From positions 1-46,028 of the forward strand of contig JADBLN010000020.1 in NCBI GenBank assembly GCA_014894455.1: DNA of 46,028 nt, in the 5' to 3' direction. The first letter of the stretch is position 1; each line of letters starts with the position of its first letter. The stretch is from Acidobacteriota bacterium (GTDB lineage: Bacteria > Acidobacteriota > Aminicenantia > Aminicenantales > Saccharicenantaceae). Shown in pieces: positions 1-7,699 of this stretch. The notes below the pieces were generated by a model. The model was not told where the DNA came from, ran no database searches, and was given only the letters and a program-made list of their open reading frames with translations. Position numbers and translations under genes: made by a program.

Positions 1-862
1 GGGGCCAGAACCTCGGGATCATCTCCTTCCGCACGTAGAGACAGCCGTTGCCGAGGGGTGCCAGCAGCCACTTGTGGAGGCTCACGCCGTAAGCGTCGCA
101 TTCGAGATCCCTCAGCTTGAACGGGAACTGCCCGAGGGCGTGGGCGCCGTCGACGATGGTGACGATGCCCTTCGAGCGGGCCAGACGTGAGAGCCGCTTG
201 ACCGGGAAGAGCTGGGCCGTGAGGTTCGTGATGTGGGTGAAGTGGAAAACCTTTGTCCGCGGCGTGATGGCCTTCTCGAACATGTTGTAGAGGAAGTCCT
301 GCGTCGCCGGCACGGGGAACTGCAGCCGGGTGACCTTGATCCCCTCGCGCCGCATGCGCTGCTCCCAGGTCGTCAGCATGCGGGGGTAATCCTGCTCCGT
401 CGTAATGACCTCGTCGCCCGCCTTGAGGTCGATGCCGTTCTGGACGATCTGCAGGGCTTCGCTGGCGCCGCGCGTCAGGGCCATCTCCTCGCGGTCGCAG
501 CCGAATTCGTTGGCCATCCTCCGGCGGAGCGTTTCGCTGTTCCCCGCGACCATGCCCTGGTAGTGGACGGGCAGCATGTTGATCATTTCCATATAGCGGA
601 AGACCGATTCCAGCGCGACCCGTGGCATGGGGCAGGTGAAGCCGTTGTTGAGGTTGATGAGCGATCGGTCCAGCTTGAAGGCCAGCTGGATCTCCCTCCA
701 GTAGAACTCGTCTTTGGCCACTTCCTCAGGTGTCATGTTCGCGACCGACTGGCTCGCGGCCTCGACCCGCGCGAGGTGTTTCGGATCGAACGCTAAAGCG
801 GCCGTTCCGAAGGCGCCGGCCGTGCGCAGAAACGATCTCCGGCTCCACATCTTTGACTTCAT
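1..862 (-). CDS. Tat-exported class V aminotransferase-fold protein (partial)
   Basis: This ORF is absent from the supplied track because it runs off the window edge. Translating the minus strand from the ATG at 862 gives a twin-arginine leader (SRRSFLRTAG), so the product is probably exported folded. The mature part looks like the isopenicillin-N-epimerase branch of PLP-dependent class V aminotransferases: a NNGFTCPMPR substrate loop, an RGASEALQ cofactor loop, the VDGAHALGQ aspartate region and the SLHKWL lysine that would carry PLP. A GAGGAGG ribosome site lies 7 bp before the start and a good promoter precedes it. The C-terminal portion lies outside the window. Family assignment is firm; the substrate cannot be told, and both epimerases and cysteine-desulfurase-like enzymes share this fold. 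Confidence 0.85.
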   Translation of the reverse strand, partial: MKSKMWSRRSFLRTAGAFGTAALAFDPKHLARVEAASQSVANMTPEEVAKDEFYWREIQLAFKLDRSLINLNNGFTCPMPRVALESVFRYMEMINMLPVHYQGMVAGNSETLRRRMANEFGCDREEMALTRGASEALQIVQNGIDLKAGDEVITTEQDYPRMLTTWEQRMRREGIKVTRLQFPVPATQDFLYNMFEKAITPRTKVFHFTHITNLTAQLFPVKRLSRLARSKGIVTIVDGAHALGQFPFKLRDLECDAYGVSLHKWLLAPLGNGCLYVRKEMIPRFWP

Positions 863-914
863 CTCGGTCCTCCTCGAATACGGACTCATGTCCTCCCATC
901 CGGACATCGGGGGG

Positions 915-944
915 ATTGTAATTCAGATCTCGAAATGACGTCAA
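915..944 (-). promoter_or_regulatory. sigma70-like promoter for the Tat aminotransferase gene
   Basis: On the minus strand TTGACG (939-944) and TACAAT (915-920) are separated by 18 bp, each one mismatch from consensus. The predicted leader is about 45 nt and ends in a strong ribosome site. Confidence 0.6.
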
Positions 945-978
945 GGATGGACGGAGGAGGCCGCGGCGGGGTCCCGGC

Positions 979-1007
979 TTGCCGATCCTCCGGGCATCCG
1001 CTATAAT
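979..1007 (+). promoter_or_regulatory. sigma70-like promoter set for a leaderless transcript
   Basis: TTGCCG (979-984), a 17-bp spacer and a perfect TATAAT (1002-1007) precede the ATG at 1017 by only 9 bp. Transcription should begin about 0-4 nt before the start codon, and no ribosome site is present. Confidence 0.6.
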
Positions 1008-1016
1008 CGAGTCAGG

Positions 1017-1880
1017 ATGAAGAACAGGGGGAAGTTCCCGGGCTACAGACTCGCCGTCATGGCAGCACTAGCGCTCTCCTGGACCGCCTGCGCCGCGGGC
1101 CCAGGGAGGCCGAGGACACGGCCCACGCCGGCAACGGCCTCGGAGCGCATCGGACCTTGGGACATAACCATCGCCCTCTATGAGCCGGCCCTCTTCGGAC
1201 CCGAGCGTTCTCTTACGGATCTGATCGGGCAATACCGCCTCCGCCGGGAGAACGGAAAGCTCAAGGGGGCCCGGCTGCTGGTCATCAAGGCCCAAAGGCG
1301 CCTCGAACTTTGGGTCGGGCGGCGCATGGTGAAGGCCTACAGGGTCCAGCTGGGCATCGTGTCCCACGGCGCCAAGATGCGTCAGGGAGACCGGATGACG
1401 CCGGAGGGGGACTACTTCATCTGCGTCCATACAGGAAGCGCGTACTACCTGGCCCTCTGGATCTCCTATCCGAACCTGGCGGACGCGCGTCGGGGTCTCG
1501 AGGAAGGATTGATCACTCCCCGGAAATTCGAAGAGGTGGCGAGGGCCCTCAGAGAAGGCCGGCGCCCACCCCAGCGCACGAGGCTTGGGGGCGACCTTCT
1601 CGTCCACGGTCAGCCCCCGGAATACGCGGCGGAACTCGCCGCGTCTCACAGGACAAACACCGGCCCGCTCCGGAGCGGGCTCCAGGCCGGCGACACCGAT
1701 CCCGCGACCATCAAGGAGTTCCAGGACTGGACGGAAGGGTGCGTCGCCCTTTTCAATCCGGATATCCGCGAACTCTACGAACATGTTCCCGACGGAACGC
1801 CGATCAGGATCGTCGCGGATGGCCCGATCACTCCCCCGCGCCCCGCCCCGCGCCGGAAGGGCCAGAGGCCTCCCGGCTAG
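1017..1880 (+). CDS. L,D-transpeptidase-like (YkuD-fold) exported protein
   Basis: The 287-residue product has a hydrophobic N-terminal export signal ending near a cysteine (SWTAC), possibly a lipoprotein anchor though the lipobox is imperfect. The body fits a YkuD L,D-transpeptidase: the substrate core (MRQGDRMTPEGDY), His197 in LLVHG and Cys242 in TEGCVAL, the pair that forms the catalytic dyad in this family. Such enzymes make 3-3 crosslinks in peptidoglycan or attach proteins to it from the periplasm. The usual SxGCIRM motif is altered to TEGCVAL with no arginine two residues after the cysteine, and an insertion separates the core from the His. The C-terminus is a basic, proline-rich tail. 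The start is set by the adjacent promoter, which implies a leaderless mRNA. Confidence 0.8.
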   Translation: MKNRGKFPGYRLAVMAALALSWTACAAGPGRPRTRPTPATASERIGPWDITIALYEPALFGPERSLTDLIGQYRLRRENGKLKGARLLVIKAQRRLELWVGRRMVKAYRVQLGIVSHGAKMRQGDRMTPEGDYFICVHTGSAYYLALWISYPNLADARRGLEEGLITPRKFEEVARALREGRRPPQRTRLGGDLLVHGQPPEYAAELAASHRTNTGPLRSGLQAGDTDPATIKEFQDWTEGCVALFNPDIRELYEHVPDGTPIRIVADGPITPPRPAPRRKGQRPPG

Positions 1881-1932
1881 TTCGCGGCGATAACGGCTGA
1901 CGAAGGAGCGGCCCCGGGCCGCGGGATCGGGG

Positions 1933-1944
1933 CTATTATAATAG
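1933..1944. repeat. 12-bp perfect palindrome, possible 3' hairpin
   Basis: CTATTATAATAG is self-complementary and sits inside weakly pairing GGGCT/AGCCC flanks about 50 bp after the L,D-transpeptidase stop. It contains TATAAT but has no matching -35 box, so I read it as a 3'-end hairpin rather than a promoter. The rest of 1881-2014 shows nothing recognisable. Confidence 0.3.
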
Positions 1945-2014
1945 AAAGCCCTCCCTGTTCCAAAGCGTTAGCCGTGCGTATTCAAGCAATCCGATCAAAC
2001 GACGATTTAAGTCC

Positions 2015-2044
2015 TTGACAACTCGACGCGGCCGGAATTATTCT
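2015..2044 (+). promoter_or_regulatory. candidate promoter of the TonB receptor gene
   Basis: A perfect TTGACA (2015-2020) is followed after 18 bp by TATTCT (2039-2044). This would give a 5' leader of about 170 nt before the receptor start. I see no cobalamin or other known riboswitch signature in that leader. Confidence 0.45.
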
Positions 2045-2062
2045 TATGCATAGGGAGAATAA
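2038..2062. promoter_or_regulatory. inverted repeat overlapping the -10 box, possible operator
   Basis: TTATTCT (2038-2044) and AGAATAA (2056-2062) form a 7-bp inverted repeat with an 11-bp spacer that includes the -10 element. A 9-bp direct repeat AACTCGACG begins at 2020 and again at 2061, flanking it. The arrangement fits a repressor site, which is an inference. Confidence 0.35.
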
Positions 2063-2223
2063 CTCGACGCCGCGGCCATTGAGCCCGGCGGCTGTTCCCC
2101 ATGAAGAGGAGGCCAATAACGATAGGCAGGTTTGTTTTGGGAGTCAATAGTCGCGGCGAACCCGTGACGGATTTGCCACGAGAGAGATCTAGGAAACGTA
2201 TTCGAAATGGGGAGGTTAGTTGA

Positions 2224-5200
2224 ATGAAACATAGGCGGTTCATCCTTTTACTCATCATCTGTGTTTTTACCGCTGGAATGGCCTTTGCCCAGCTTACGCC
2301 GGGAGGGAAGATCACCGGGAAGGTCGTCGACAACCAGGGTGTTGCTCTTCCCGGAGTGGCTGTCGAAGCCACAAGCACCCGGCTGGTCGGGAAGGCCGTA
2401 ACGATTACCGATGCCAACGGCACTTTTCGTTTGATGGCTCTTCCATCAGGGACTTTTGATATTGTTTTTTCGCTTTCCGGGTTTAATACACTGAACCGAA
2501 AGGGCATCTATCTAGAATTATCCCAGACCTTGGCCTTGAATGTGACCTTGGATCAGGCCACCGTCGAAGAGCAGGTCACGGTCGTCGGCCAGGCCCCTCT
2601 GATCGATGTTAAGAGCACGGTCAAGGGCCAGACCATGACCAAGGAAGTTTACTTGACCCTTCCCCGGGGGAGGTCGTTCGACTCGCTTATCAGCACCATC
2701 CCCGGCGTTCAGAACGAGAGCATCACCGCCGGCATTTCGGTGGACGGCGCTTCCGGCGCCGAGAATATGTGGTACGCCGACGGCGCGGATATCGGGGACT
2801 TTCATTATGGGGACCGCGGCCAGAACGTCGTTCTCGAGCTCCTGGATGAGGTCAAGGTCACGGCTTCGGGCTACAACGCCGAGTTCGGCGGCTCGATGGG
2901 CGGTGTCATCAACGTCATCACCAGGTCCGGGAGCAACGAGTTCCATGGCGACATCATAGGTTTCTACGAGAACAACCGCTCGTACATGCAGGGGAAATCG
3001 AGGACCTTCCTCCGGCGGGACCCGTACGCCTCCGGCTACGTCTACGAATACGTGAACTATGACGACCTCTATTTTGACGGCGGGAAGGACCGGGACCGTT
3101 ACAACCGGTTCGAGGGGGTTTTCAGCCTCGGCGGCTACATCATCAAGGACAAGCTCTGGTTCTTTGGTTCGTTCAACCCGAGCTACAACCAGACGGTCGC
3201 CTCGAGGGATTTCAGCTTGAGAGAAGGGCCCTTCCAGAACTTTAAGGCAAAAAACACCGGCTTTGGCGGATCAGCCCGGCTCACGGCCGCTCCGGTCAAG
3301 GGGCTTCGCCTGTCGGCCAGCTTCATCAACAATTTCACCAATTATCGGGGCGCCCTGCCCACCATCATCGGGAACGGCAGCTCGACCTATGAATGGGAGA
3401 GGGAGGGGTATAATTATCCGAACCTGAGCGCCTCGCTGACCGCGAATTATTCCATCGGGAACAACCTGCTCATCAGCTACAGGGGCGGCTGGCACGAGCA
3501 GAATCAAAACAACCAGCAGATCGCCCCCCCGGACGAGTCGACCTATGTCTTCAACACGTCGAACTCGATCTATGCCAGCGATCCCTTCTACACGGACAAT
3601 CCGGATCTCATCCAGCTCGGCGGCTGGTCCAGCAGCACCGTTTACATGGAGACCCTGAGATATCTGCGCGGCAAGATCGGCAACAACGTGGACGTGTCCT
3701 ACTATCTCAGCGCGGGGGGTGAGCACGCCCTGAAGGCCGGTATCGGCTACAACTACATTTATGAAGACCGCTTCACCGGGGCTCCCCACCCCCGAGTGTA
3801 CGTTAATTGGGGCGAGACGACGAACGACCTGGATTTCAACATCGGTCCCGACGCCGACCCCGTGGGCAATCCCGGCGACGTCTACGGCCAATACGGATAC
3901 TACGTCGTCAGGGGCTCGTTCACCTCTCCCTACGGGAGCGTCTGGAAGATCAAGAGCAACAACCTGTCGGTTTACCTCCAGGATTCCTGGACGATCAAGA
4001 ACAGGCTGACCCTGAACATCGGCCTCCGGGCCGAGAGCCAGTACATGCCGACCTTCACGGACAACCAGGACTACCCGGGGTGGACCGATAACCCCGTCAG
4101 GTTCAGCTTGGGAGACACACTGGCTCCCCGGCTCGGCGCGGTCTACGACGTTTTCGGGGATTCCAGCCTGAAGATCTTCGGCAGCTTCGGGATCTACTAT
4201 GACGTCATGAAGATGTACATGGGCCAGCTCACCTTTGGGGGCTCGAAGCGCGTCGAGGATTACTATGCCCTCAACAATCCGGATTGGACGGCCATCGCGG
4301 CGAACGGTCTTCTCGAGGACGCGCTCGACCAGGCTGCCAACGGGACGAACACCTATGCCGGTTCCATGGATTACCTGCCGCCTTCGTTGAACCGCGTTGA
4401 CCCGGCCATGAAACCGACCTCCCAAAGAGAGATCTCCTTCGGCGCCGAGAAGAAGCTGTTCGAGAACCTGTCCCTGTCCGTTCGCTTTGTCAACAAGCAC
4501 CTGATCCGGACGATCGAGGACGTCGGCGTCTATGTCCGGGAAGGGACGACCGTCTATCAGGACTTCTGGGTCACCAATCCCGGCTACGGCGTCTCCCGGT
4601 GGACCACCGATGGCGGACAGTTCGACCCCATGTATTGGGCCTGCCCAAAGGCCACCCGGGAATACCTCGGCCTCAATATCTCCCTGGAAAAGAGGTTCAG
4701 TCACAACTGGCAGGGCGGGCTCAATTACACCCTGAGCAAGGTCTATGGGAATTATTCCGGCCTTGCCAGCTCCGATGAAGGCGGCCGCCTCGGCCCCAGC
4801 GTCGAACAGGATTTCGACCGTTGGTTCATGGGCTACGATGGTCAGGGCAACCTGCTCGACGGCCCTCTGCCCCAGGACAGGACCCATTATTTCAAGGCCT
4901 ACGGGTCCTACGCCTTCCCCTTCGGGCTGACCGTCGGGGCCGTCGCTTACGGCCGGAGCGGCCTGCCCTTGTCGACCAAGGTCCTCTACAACTCCAAGTA
5001 TTTCTACGTCAACGGACGAGAGGACATGGGCCGGCTGCCGTTCACCTTCTGGGCCGATCTCTATATGGACTATACCCTCAAGATCGCGGGGAAATACCGG
5101 GCTTCGATCAACTTCCAGATCAACAACGTGACCAGCACCGACACGATCCAGAGCATGATCACCACGCCCAACCGCAGCAGCTTCACCGGCTACCACCCGC

Positions 5201-5337
5201 AGATCCTGGACGGGACATTTGCCACGGACTACGAGTCGATCATCGCGACCAGAGGGATCGCGCATCCCATGTACGGAGAGTGGGAGACCCGCTTCGGGCC
5301 CTGGTCCGGCCGCCTGGGTCTCAAGTTCTCCTTCTGA
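2224..5337 (+). CDS. TonB-dependent outer-membrane receptor with carboxypeptidase-regulatory-like domain
   Basis: The 1037-residue protein starts with a clear signal peptide ending in AFAQ. Residues about 27-110 form a carboxypeptidase-regulatory-like beta-sandwich (GKITGKVVDNQG), followed by a plug domain (about 115-235, ending GGVINVITRSGSN) and a long TonB-type beta-barrel. The last residues, LGLKFSF, end in an aromatic as outer-membrane barrels do. This architecture is typical of Acidobacteriota and Bacteroidota receptors that import large substrates such as oligosaccharides or peptides using TonB energy. No SusD-like partner gene is adjacent, so the substrate is unknown. GGAGG lies 8 bp before the ATG. 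The gene is monocistronic: it has its own candidate promoter and operator and is followed by a strong terminator. Confidence 0.93.
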   Translation: MKHRRFILLLIICVFTAGMAFAQLTPGGKITGKVVDNQGVALPGVAVEATSTRLVGKAVTITDANGTFRLMALPSGTFDIVFSLSGFNTLNRKGIYLELSQTLALNVTLDQATVEEQVTVVGQAPLIDVKSTVKGQTMTKEVYLTLPRGRSFDSLISTIPGVQNESITAGISVDGASGAENMWYADGADIGDFHYGDRGQNVVLELLDEVKVTASGYNAEFGGSMGGVINVITRSGSNEFHGDIIGFYENNRSYMQGKSRTFLRRDPYASGYVYEYVNYDDLYFDGGKDRDRYNRFEGVFSLGGYIIKDKLWFFGSFNPSYNQTVASRDFSLREGPFQNFKAKNTGFGGSARLTAAPVKGLRLSASFINNFTNYRGALPTIIGNGSSTYEWEREGYNYPNLSASLTANYSIGNNLLISYRGGWHEQNQNNQQIAPPDESTYVFNTSNSIYASDPFYTDNPDLIQLGGWSSSTVYMETLRYLRGKIGNNVDVSYYLSAGGEHALKAGIGYNYIYEDRFTGAPHPRVYVNWGETTNDLDFNIGPDADPVGNPGDVYGQYGYYVVRGSFTSPYGSVWKIKSNNLSVYLQDSWTIKNRLTLNIGLRAESQYMPTFTDNQDYPGWTDNPVRFSLGDTLAPRLGAVYDVFGDSSLKIFGSFGIYYDVMKMYMGQLTFGGSKRVEDYYALNNPDWTAIAANGLLEDALDQAANGTNTYAGSMDYLPPSLNRVDPAMKPTSQREISFGAEKKLFENLSLSVRFVNKHLIRTIEDVGVYVREGTTVYQDFWVTNPGYGVSRWTTDGGQFDPMYWACPKATREYLGLNISLEKRFSHNWQGGLNYTLSKVYGNYSGLASSDEGGRLGPSVEQDFDRWFMGYDGQGNLLDGPLPQDRTHYFKAYGSYAFPFGLTVGAVAYGRSGLPLSTKVLYNSKYFYVNGREDMGRLPFTFWADLYMDYTLKIAGKYRASINFQINNVTSTDTIQSMITTPNRSSFTGYHPQILDGTFATDYESIIATRGIAHPMYGEWETRFGPWSGRLGLKFSF

Positions 5338-5368
5338 TCGGCGGGACCCGGAAAAATTGGAACTCCAA

Positions 5369-5402
5369 AGGCCCGCCCCCTCGCGGGGGGCGGGCCTTTT
5401 TC
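5369..5402 (+). terminator. Rho-independent terminator after the TonB receptor
   Basis: A 12-bp perfect GC-rich stem (AGGCCCGCCCCC paired with GGGGGCGGGCCT) with a 5-nt loop is followed by TTTTTCTT. It is the clearest intrinsic terminator in the window. Confidence 0.9.
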
Positions 5403-5430
5403 TTGACTATTTCGTGAAATGCCCTAATCT
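5403..5430 (+). promoter_or_regulatory. candidate promoter for the sulfatase-fold/TPR gene
   Basis: TTGACT (5403-5408) and TAATCT (5425-5430) with a 16-bp spacer lie immediately after the upstream terminator. The -35 is good and the -10 weak. The leader would be about 12 nt and contains AAGGA. Confidence 0.4.
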
Positions 5431-5448
5431 GGACTCTCGAAGGACCAC

Positions 5449-7662
5449 ATGGGCAAAGACAGATCTCCGAAGAAGCCCGCCGAAACCCGCCGTCCGGCCC
5501 CGGGCGCGATAGCCAACAGGCGATCGCGGTCGGCCCTAGTCGTCGGTGCGGGGGCTATCGCTCTGGGCCTTCTGGCCTATTTCCTTCTGGTCCGGCCGGG
5601 GCGAGTGCGCATCGGTCCGCCGGGCGGGACCGTCGACAACGTCCTCCTCATAACGCTCGACACGACCCGGGCCGACCATCTGGGCTGCTATGGCTATGAC
5701 CTGGCCAGCACGCCCAATCTCGACGGCTTGGCCCGGGAAGGCGTCCGCTTCGCCCGGGCCTATTGCCCGGCTCCTCTGACGCTTCCCTCTCACAGCACGA
5801 TCATGACCGGTCTCTATCCGGCGACACACGGGGTGCACAACAACGGACACGATCTCGCGTCGAAATGGAGAACGCTGGCGGAGATCCTGAAGGGGCACGG
5901 CTTCGCCACGGCGGCTTTTGTCTCGTCCTTTTCGGTCGATTCCCGGTTCGGTATCGGCCGCGGCTTCGACGTCTATGACGACACATTCCAGCCGCAAGCA
6001 CCTTTGAAGGGGGCGAATGCCGAGCGCAGGGCCGAGGAGACCTTCGCCCGGTTCTCCCGCTGGCTCGATAAGGGAGGACAGGACAGGTTCTTCGCCTGGG
6101 TCCACTATTACGACCCGCATCTGCCCTATGACCCACCTTCACCTTACCGGGAAGGGTCGCCCGGCCTTCCTTACGACGGCGAGATCGCCTACATGGACCA
6201 TTATGTGGGGGCTGTCATGGAGGCGCTCGAGGCGAAAGGCCTCCTGGACAAGACCCTCGTCGTCATCGCCGGCGATCACGGCGAAGGCCTGGGGGACAAG
6301 GTGGAGACGGGTCACGGCATCTTCCTCTACGAAGAGACCCTCCGGGTGCCCCTCATCTTCCACAACGCCAGGTCTTTCCCCCGGCCCCGGGTCGTCGAGG
6401 GCGCGGTCCGGCTGGTGGACGTGGCCCCGACCATCCTGGAGACGCTCGGCCTCAAGGCCGAGCGGTCGGGCATGGAAGGGCAGAGCCTGATCCCCTGGAT
6501 CAGGAAAAAGACCGCGACGGACCTCGACAGCCTCATCGAGACCTTCTACCCCAGGGAGAACTTCGGCTGGTCGGAGCTCGTCGGGCTTGTCTCGGGCCCC
6601 TGGAAGTATATCCAGGCCCCCCGGCCCGAGCTCTACGACCTGAAGAACGACCCCGGGGAGAAGACCAATCTCTCGGCCTCATCGTCGGCCAGGGCCGGCG
6701 AACTTCGGAAAATGCTGGAACAGGAGCTCCTTCGCCTGAGCTCCCAGCAGGGACCGCAGGGTGGGACGGGCGCCGCCAGGATCGATGATCAGGAAAGACT
6801 CCGGTCCTTGGGTTACGTCAATTTCGCCCCGGCCAAGCCGGGCTCCGCCGCTCCCGACCCGAAGGATAAGATCGGTCTGCTCAAGCTCATCCAGCAGGCG
6901 CAGGCCTTCGAGCTCGAAGAGAAATACGCCGACGCCGAGCGGGTCTACCGCGAGATCGTGTCGGATATCCCCGATTCTCCGGAAAGCTACGTCAATCTCG
7001 CCCTCGTCCAGGCGCGGCAGAACAAGTTCGACCAGGCCCTCGAGACCCTGGGCCGGGGCATCGCCCGGATCCCGGATTCCGAGGTCCTCCTCGTCCGCCT
7101 CGGCCACACGTACTTGGTCAGCGGCAAGCCGCGCGAAGCCCTGGAGGCGATGGAGAAGGTCCTGGCTCTCAACCCCCAAAGTGTCGACGCCCTGACCGTC
7201 TCCGCCGGCATCCTGGACGCGACGGGCAGGAAGGCCGAGGCCCGGTCCTACTATGAGCGCGCCCTGGCCATCGAGCCGGAAAGCCGTCATCTGAGAATGA
7301 GCTATGCCGGGAATCTGGGCTCCACCGGCGCTTTGAAAGAAGCGATCGCCGTTTATGAAAAGCTAATCGCCGATTTTCCAGAAGAACAGGCCTTCTATCA
7401 ATTCGCCGGCATCGCCTATTCCTACCTCGGCGAATTCGATCGGGCGATTTCTCTCCTTGATCAGGCTTTGGCCATCAGGCCGACGGCGGTCGGCTATTTC
7501 AACCTGGCCGTGGCCTACGAAAAAGACGGCGATCTCCGCCAAGCGATAAAGTACTTCCGGCTTTACCTGGAGAATTCCCAAGGTGAAATCGAACTCAACG
7601 TGCGAAAGGCCAAGGCCGAGCTGGAGAACCTGGAAAAGAAACTAAAGACTTCCCCGTCTTGA
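5449..7662 (+). CDS. membrane-anchored sulfatase-fold hydrolase fused to TPR repeats
   Basis: This 737-residue protein has one N-terminal membrane segment (about 28-46), an alkaline-phosphatase-superfamily/sulfatase domain (about 60-440) and tandem tetratricopeptide repeats (about 485-730). Metal and active-site signatures are present: LITLDTTRADH (Asp71, Asp76), a GDHGEGLGD block and the ETGHG histidine. The nucleophile segment reads PLTLPSHS, placing Thr111 where sulfatases carry the Cys or Ser converted to formylglycine, and His where the motif has Arg. It is therefore unlikely to be a formylglycine sulfatase and may be a phosphoester hydrolase or a phosphoglycerol- or phosphoethanolamine-type transferase, where Thr is the usual nucleophile. 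The TPR part probably binds partners on the same side of the membrane. The real substrate is unknown. Confidence 0.87.
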   Translation: MGKDRSPKKPAETRRPAPGAIANRRSRSALVVGAGAIALGLLAYFLLVRPGRVRIGPPGGTVDNVLLITLDTTRADHLGCYGYDLASTPNLDGLAREGVRFARAYCPAPLTLPSHSTIMTGLYPATHGVHNNGHDLASKWRTLAEILKGHGFATAAFVSSFSVDSRFGIGRGFDVYDDTFQPQAPLKGANAERRAEETFARFSRWLDKGGQDRFFAWVHYYDPHLPYDPPSPYREGSPGLPYDGEIAYMDHYVGAVMEALEAKGLLDKTLVVIAGDHGEGLGDKVETGHGIFLYEETLRVPLIFHNARSFPRPRVVEGAVRLVDVAPTILETLGLKAERSGMEGQSLIPWIRKKTATDLDSLIETFYPRENFGWSELVGLVSGPWKYIQAPRPELYDLKNDPGEKTNLSASSSARAGELRKMLEQELLRLSSQQGPQGGTGAARIDDQERLRSLGYVNFAPAKPGSAAPDPKDKIGLLKLIQQAQAFELEEKYADAERVYREIVSDIPDSPESYVNLALVQARQNKFDQALETLGRGIARIPDSEVLLVRLGHTYLVSGKPREALEAMEKVLALNPQSVDALTVSAGILDATGRKAEARSYYERALAIEPESRHLRMSYAGNLGSTGALKEAIAVYEKLIADFPEEQAFYQFAGIAYSYLGEFDRAISLLDQALAIRPTAVGYFNLAVAYEKDGDLRQAIKYFRLYLENSQGEIELNVRKAKAELENLEKKLKTSPS

Positions 7663-7663
7663 C

Positions 7664-7680
7664 GGCGGCCGCGAGCCGCC
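7664..7680. other. hairpin between convergent genes
   Basis: GGCGGC and GCCGCC form a 6-bp stem with a 5-nt loop in the 37-bp gap between the ends of the sulfatase-fold and S46 genes. No U-run follows on either strand, so terminator activity is only possible. Confidence 0.3.
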
Positions 7681-7699
7681 GATCCCTTTCCAGTTGGGC

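Noticed and set aside
233-796. 187-residue plus-strand ORF
   Set aside because: Lies antisense to the partial aminotransferase-fold gene, whose minus-strand frame shows clear motifs.
1933-1944. TATAAT at 1937-1942 as a promoter
   Set aside because: No -35 box at a suitable distance, and the box is part of a perfect palindrome just after a gene end.
1881-2223. Possible cobalamin riboswitch before the TonB receptor
   Set aside because: No B12-box-like sequence or conserved core could be found.
3271-5265. 664-residue minus-strand ORF inside the TonB receptor
   Set aside because: Composition is a shadow of the real plus-strand gene (codon third positions GC-rich, Gly/Val/Asp-rich product, no motifs, no promoter or ribosome site).
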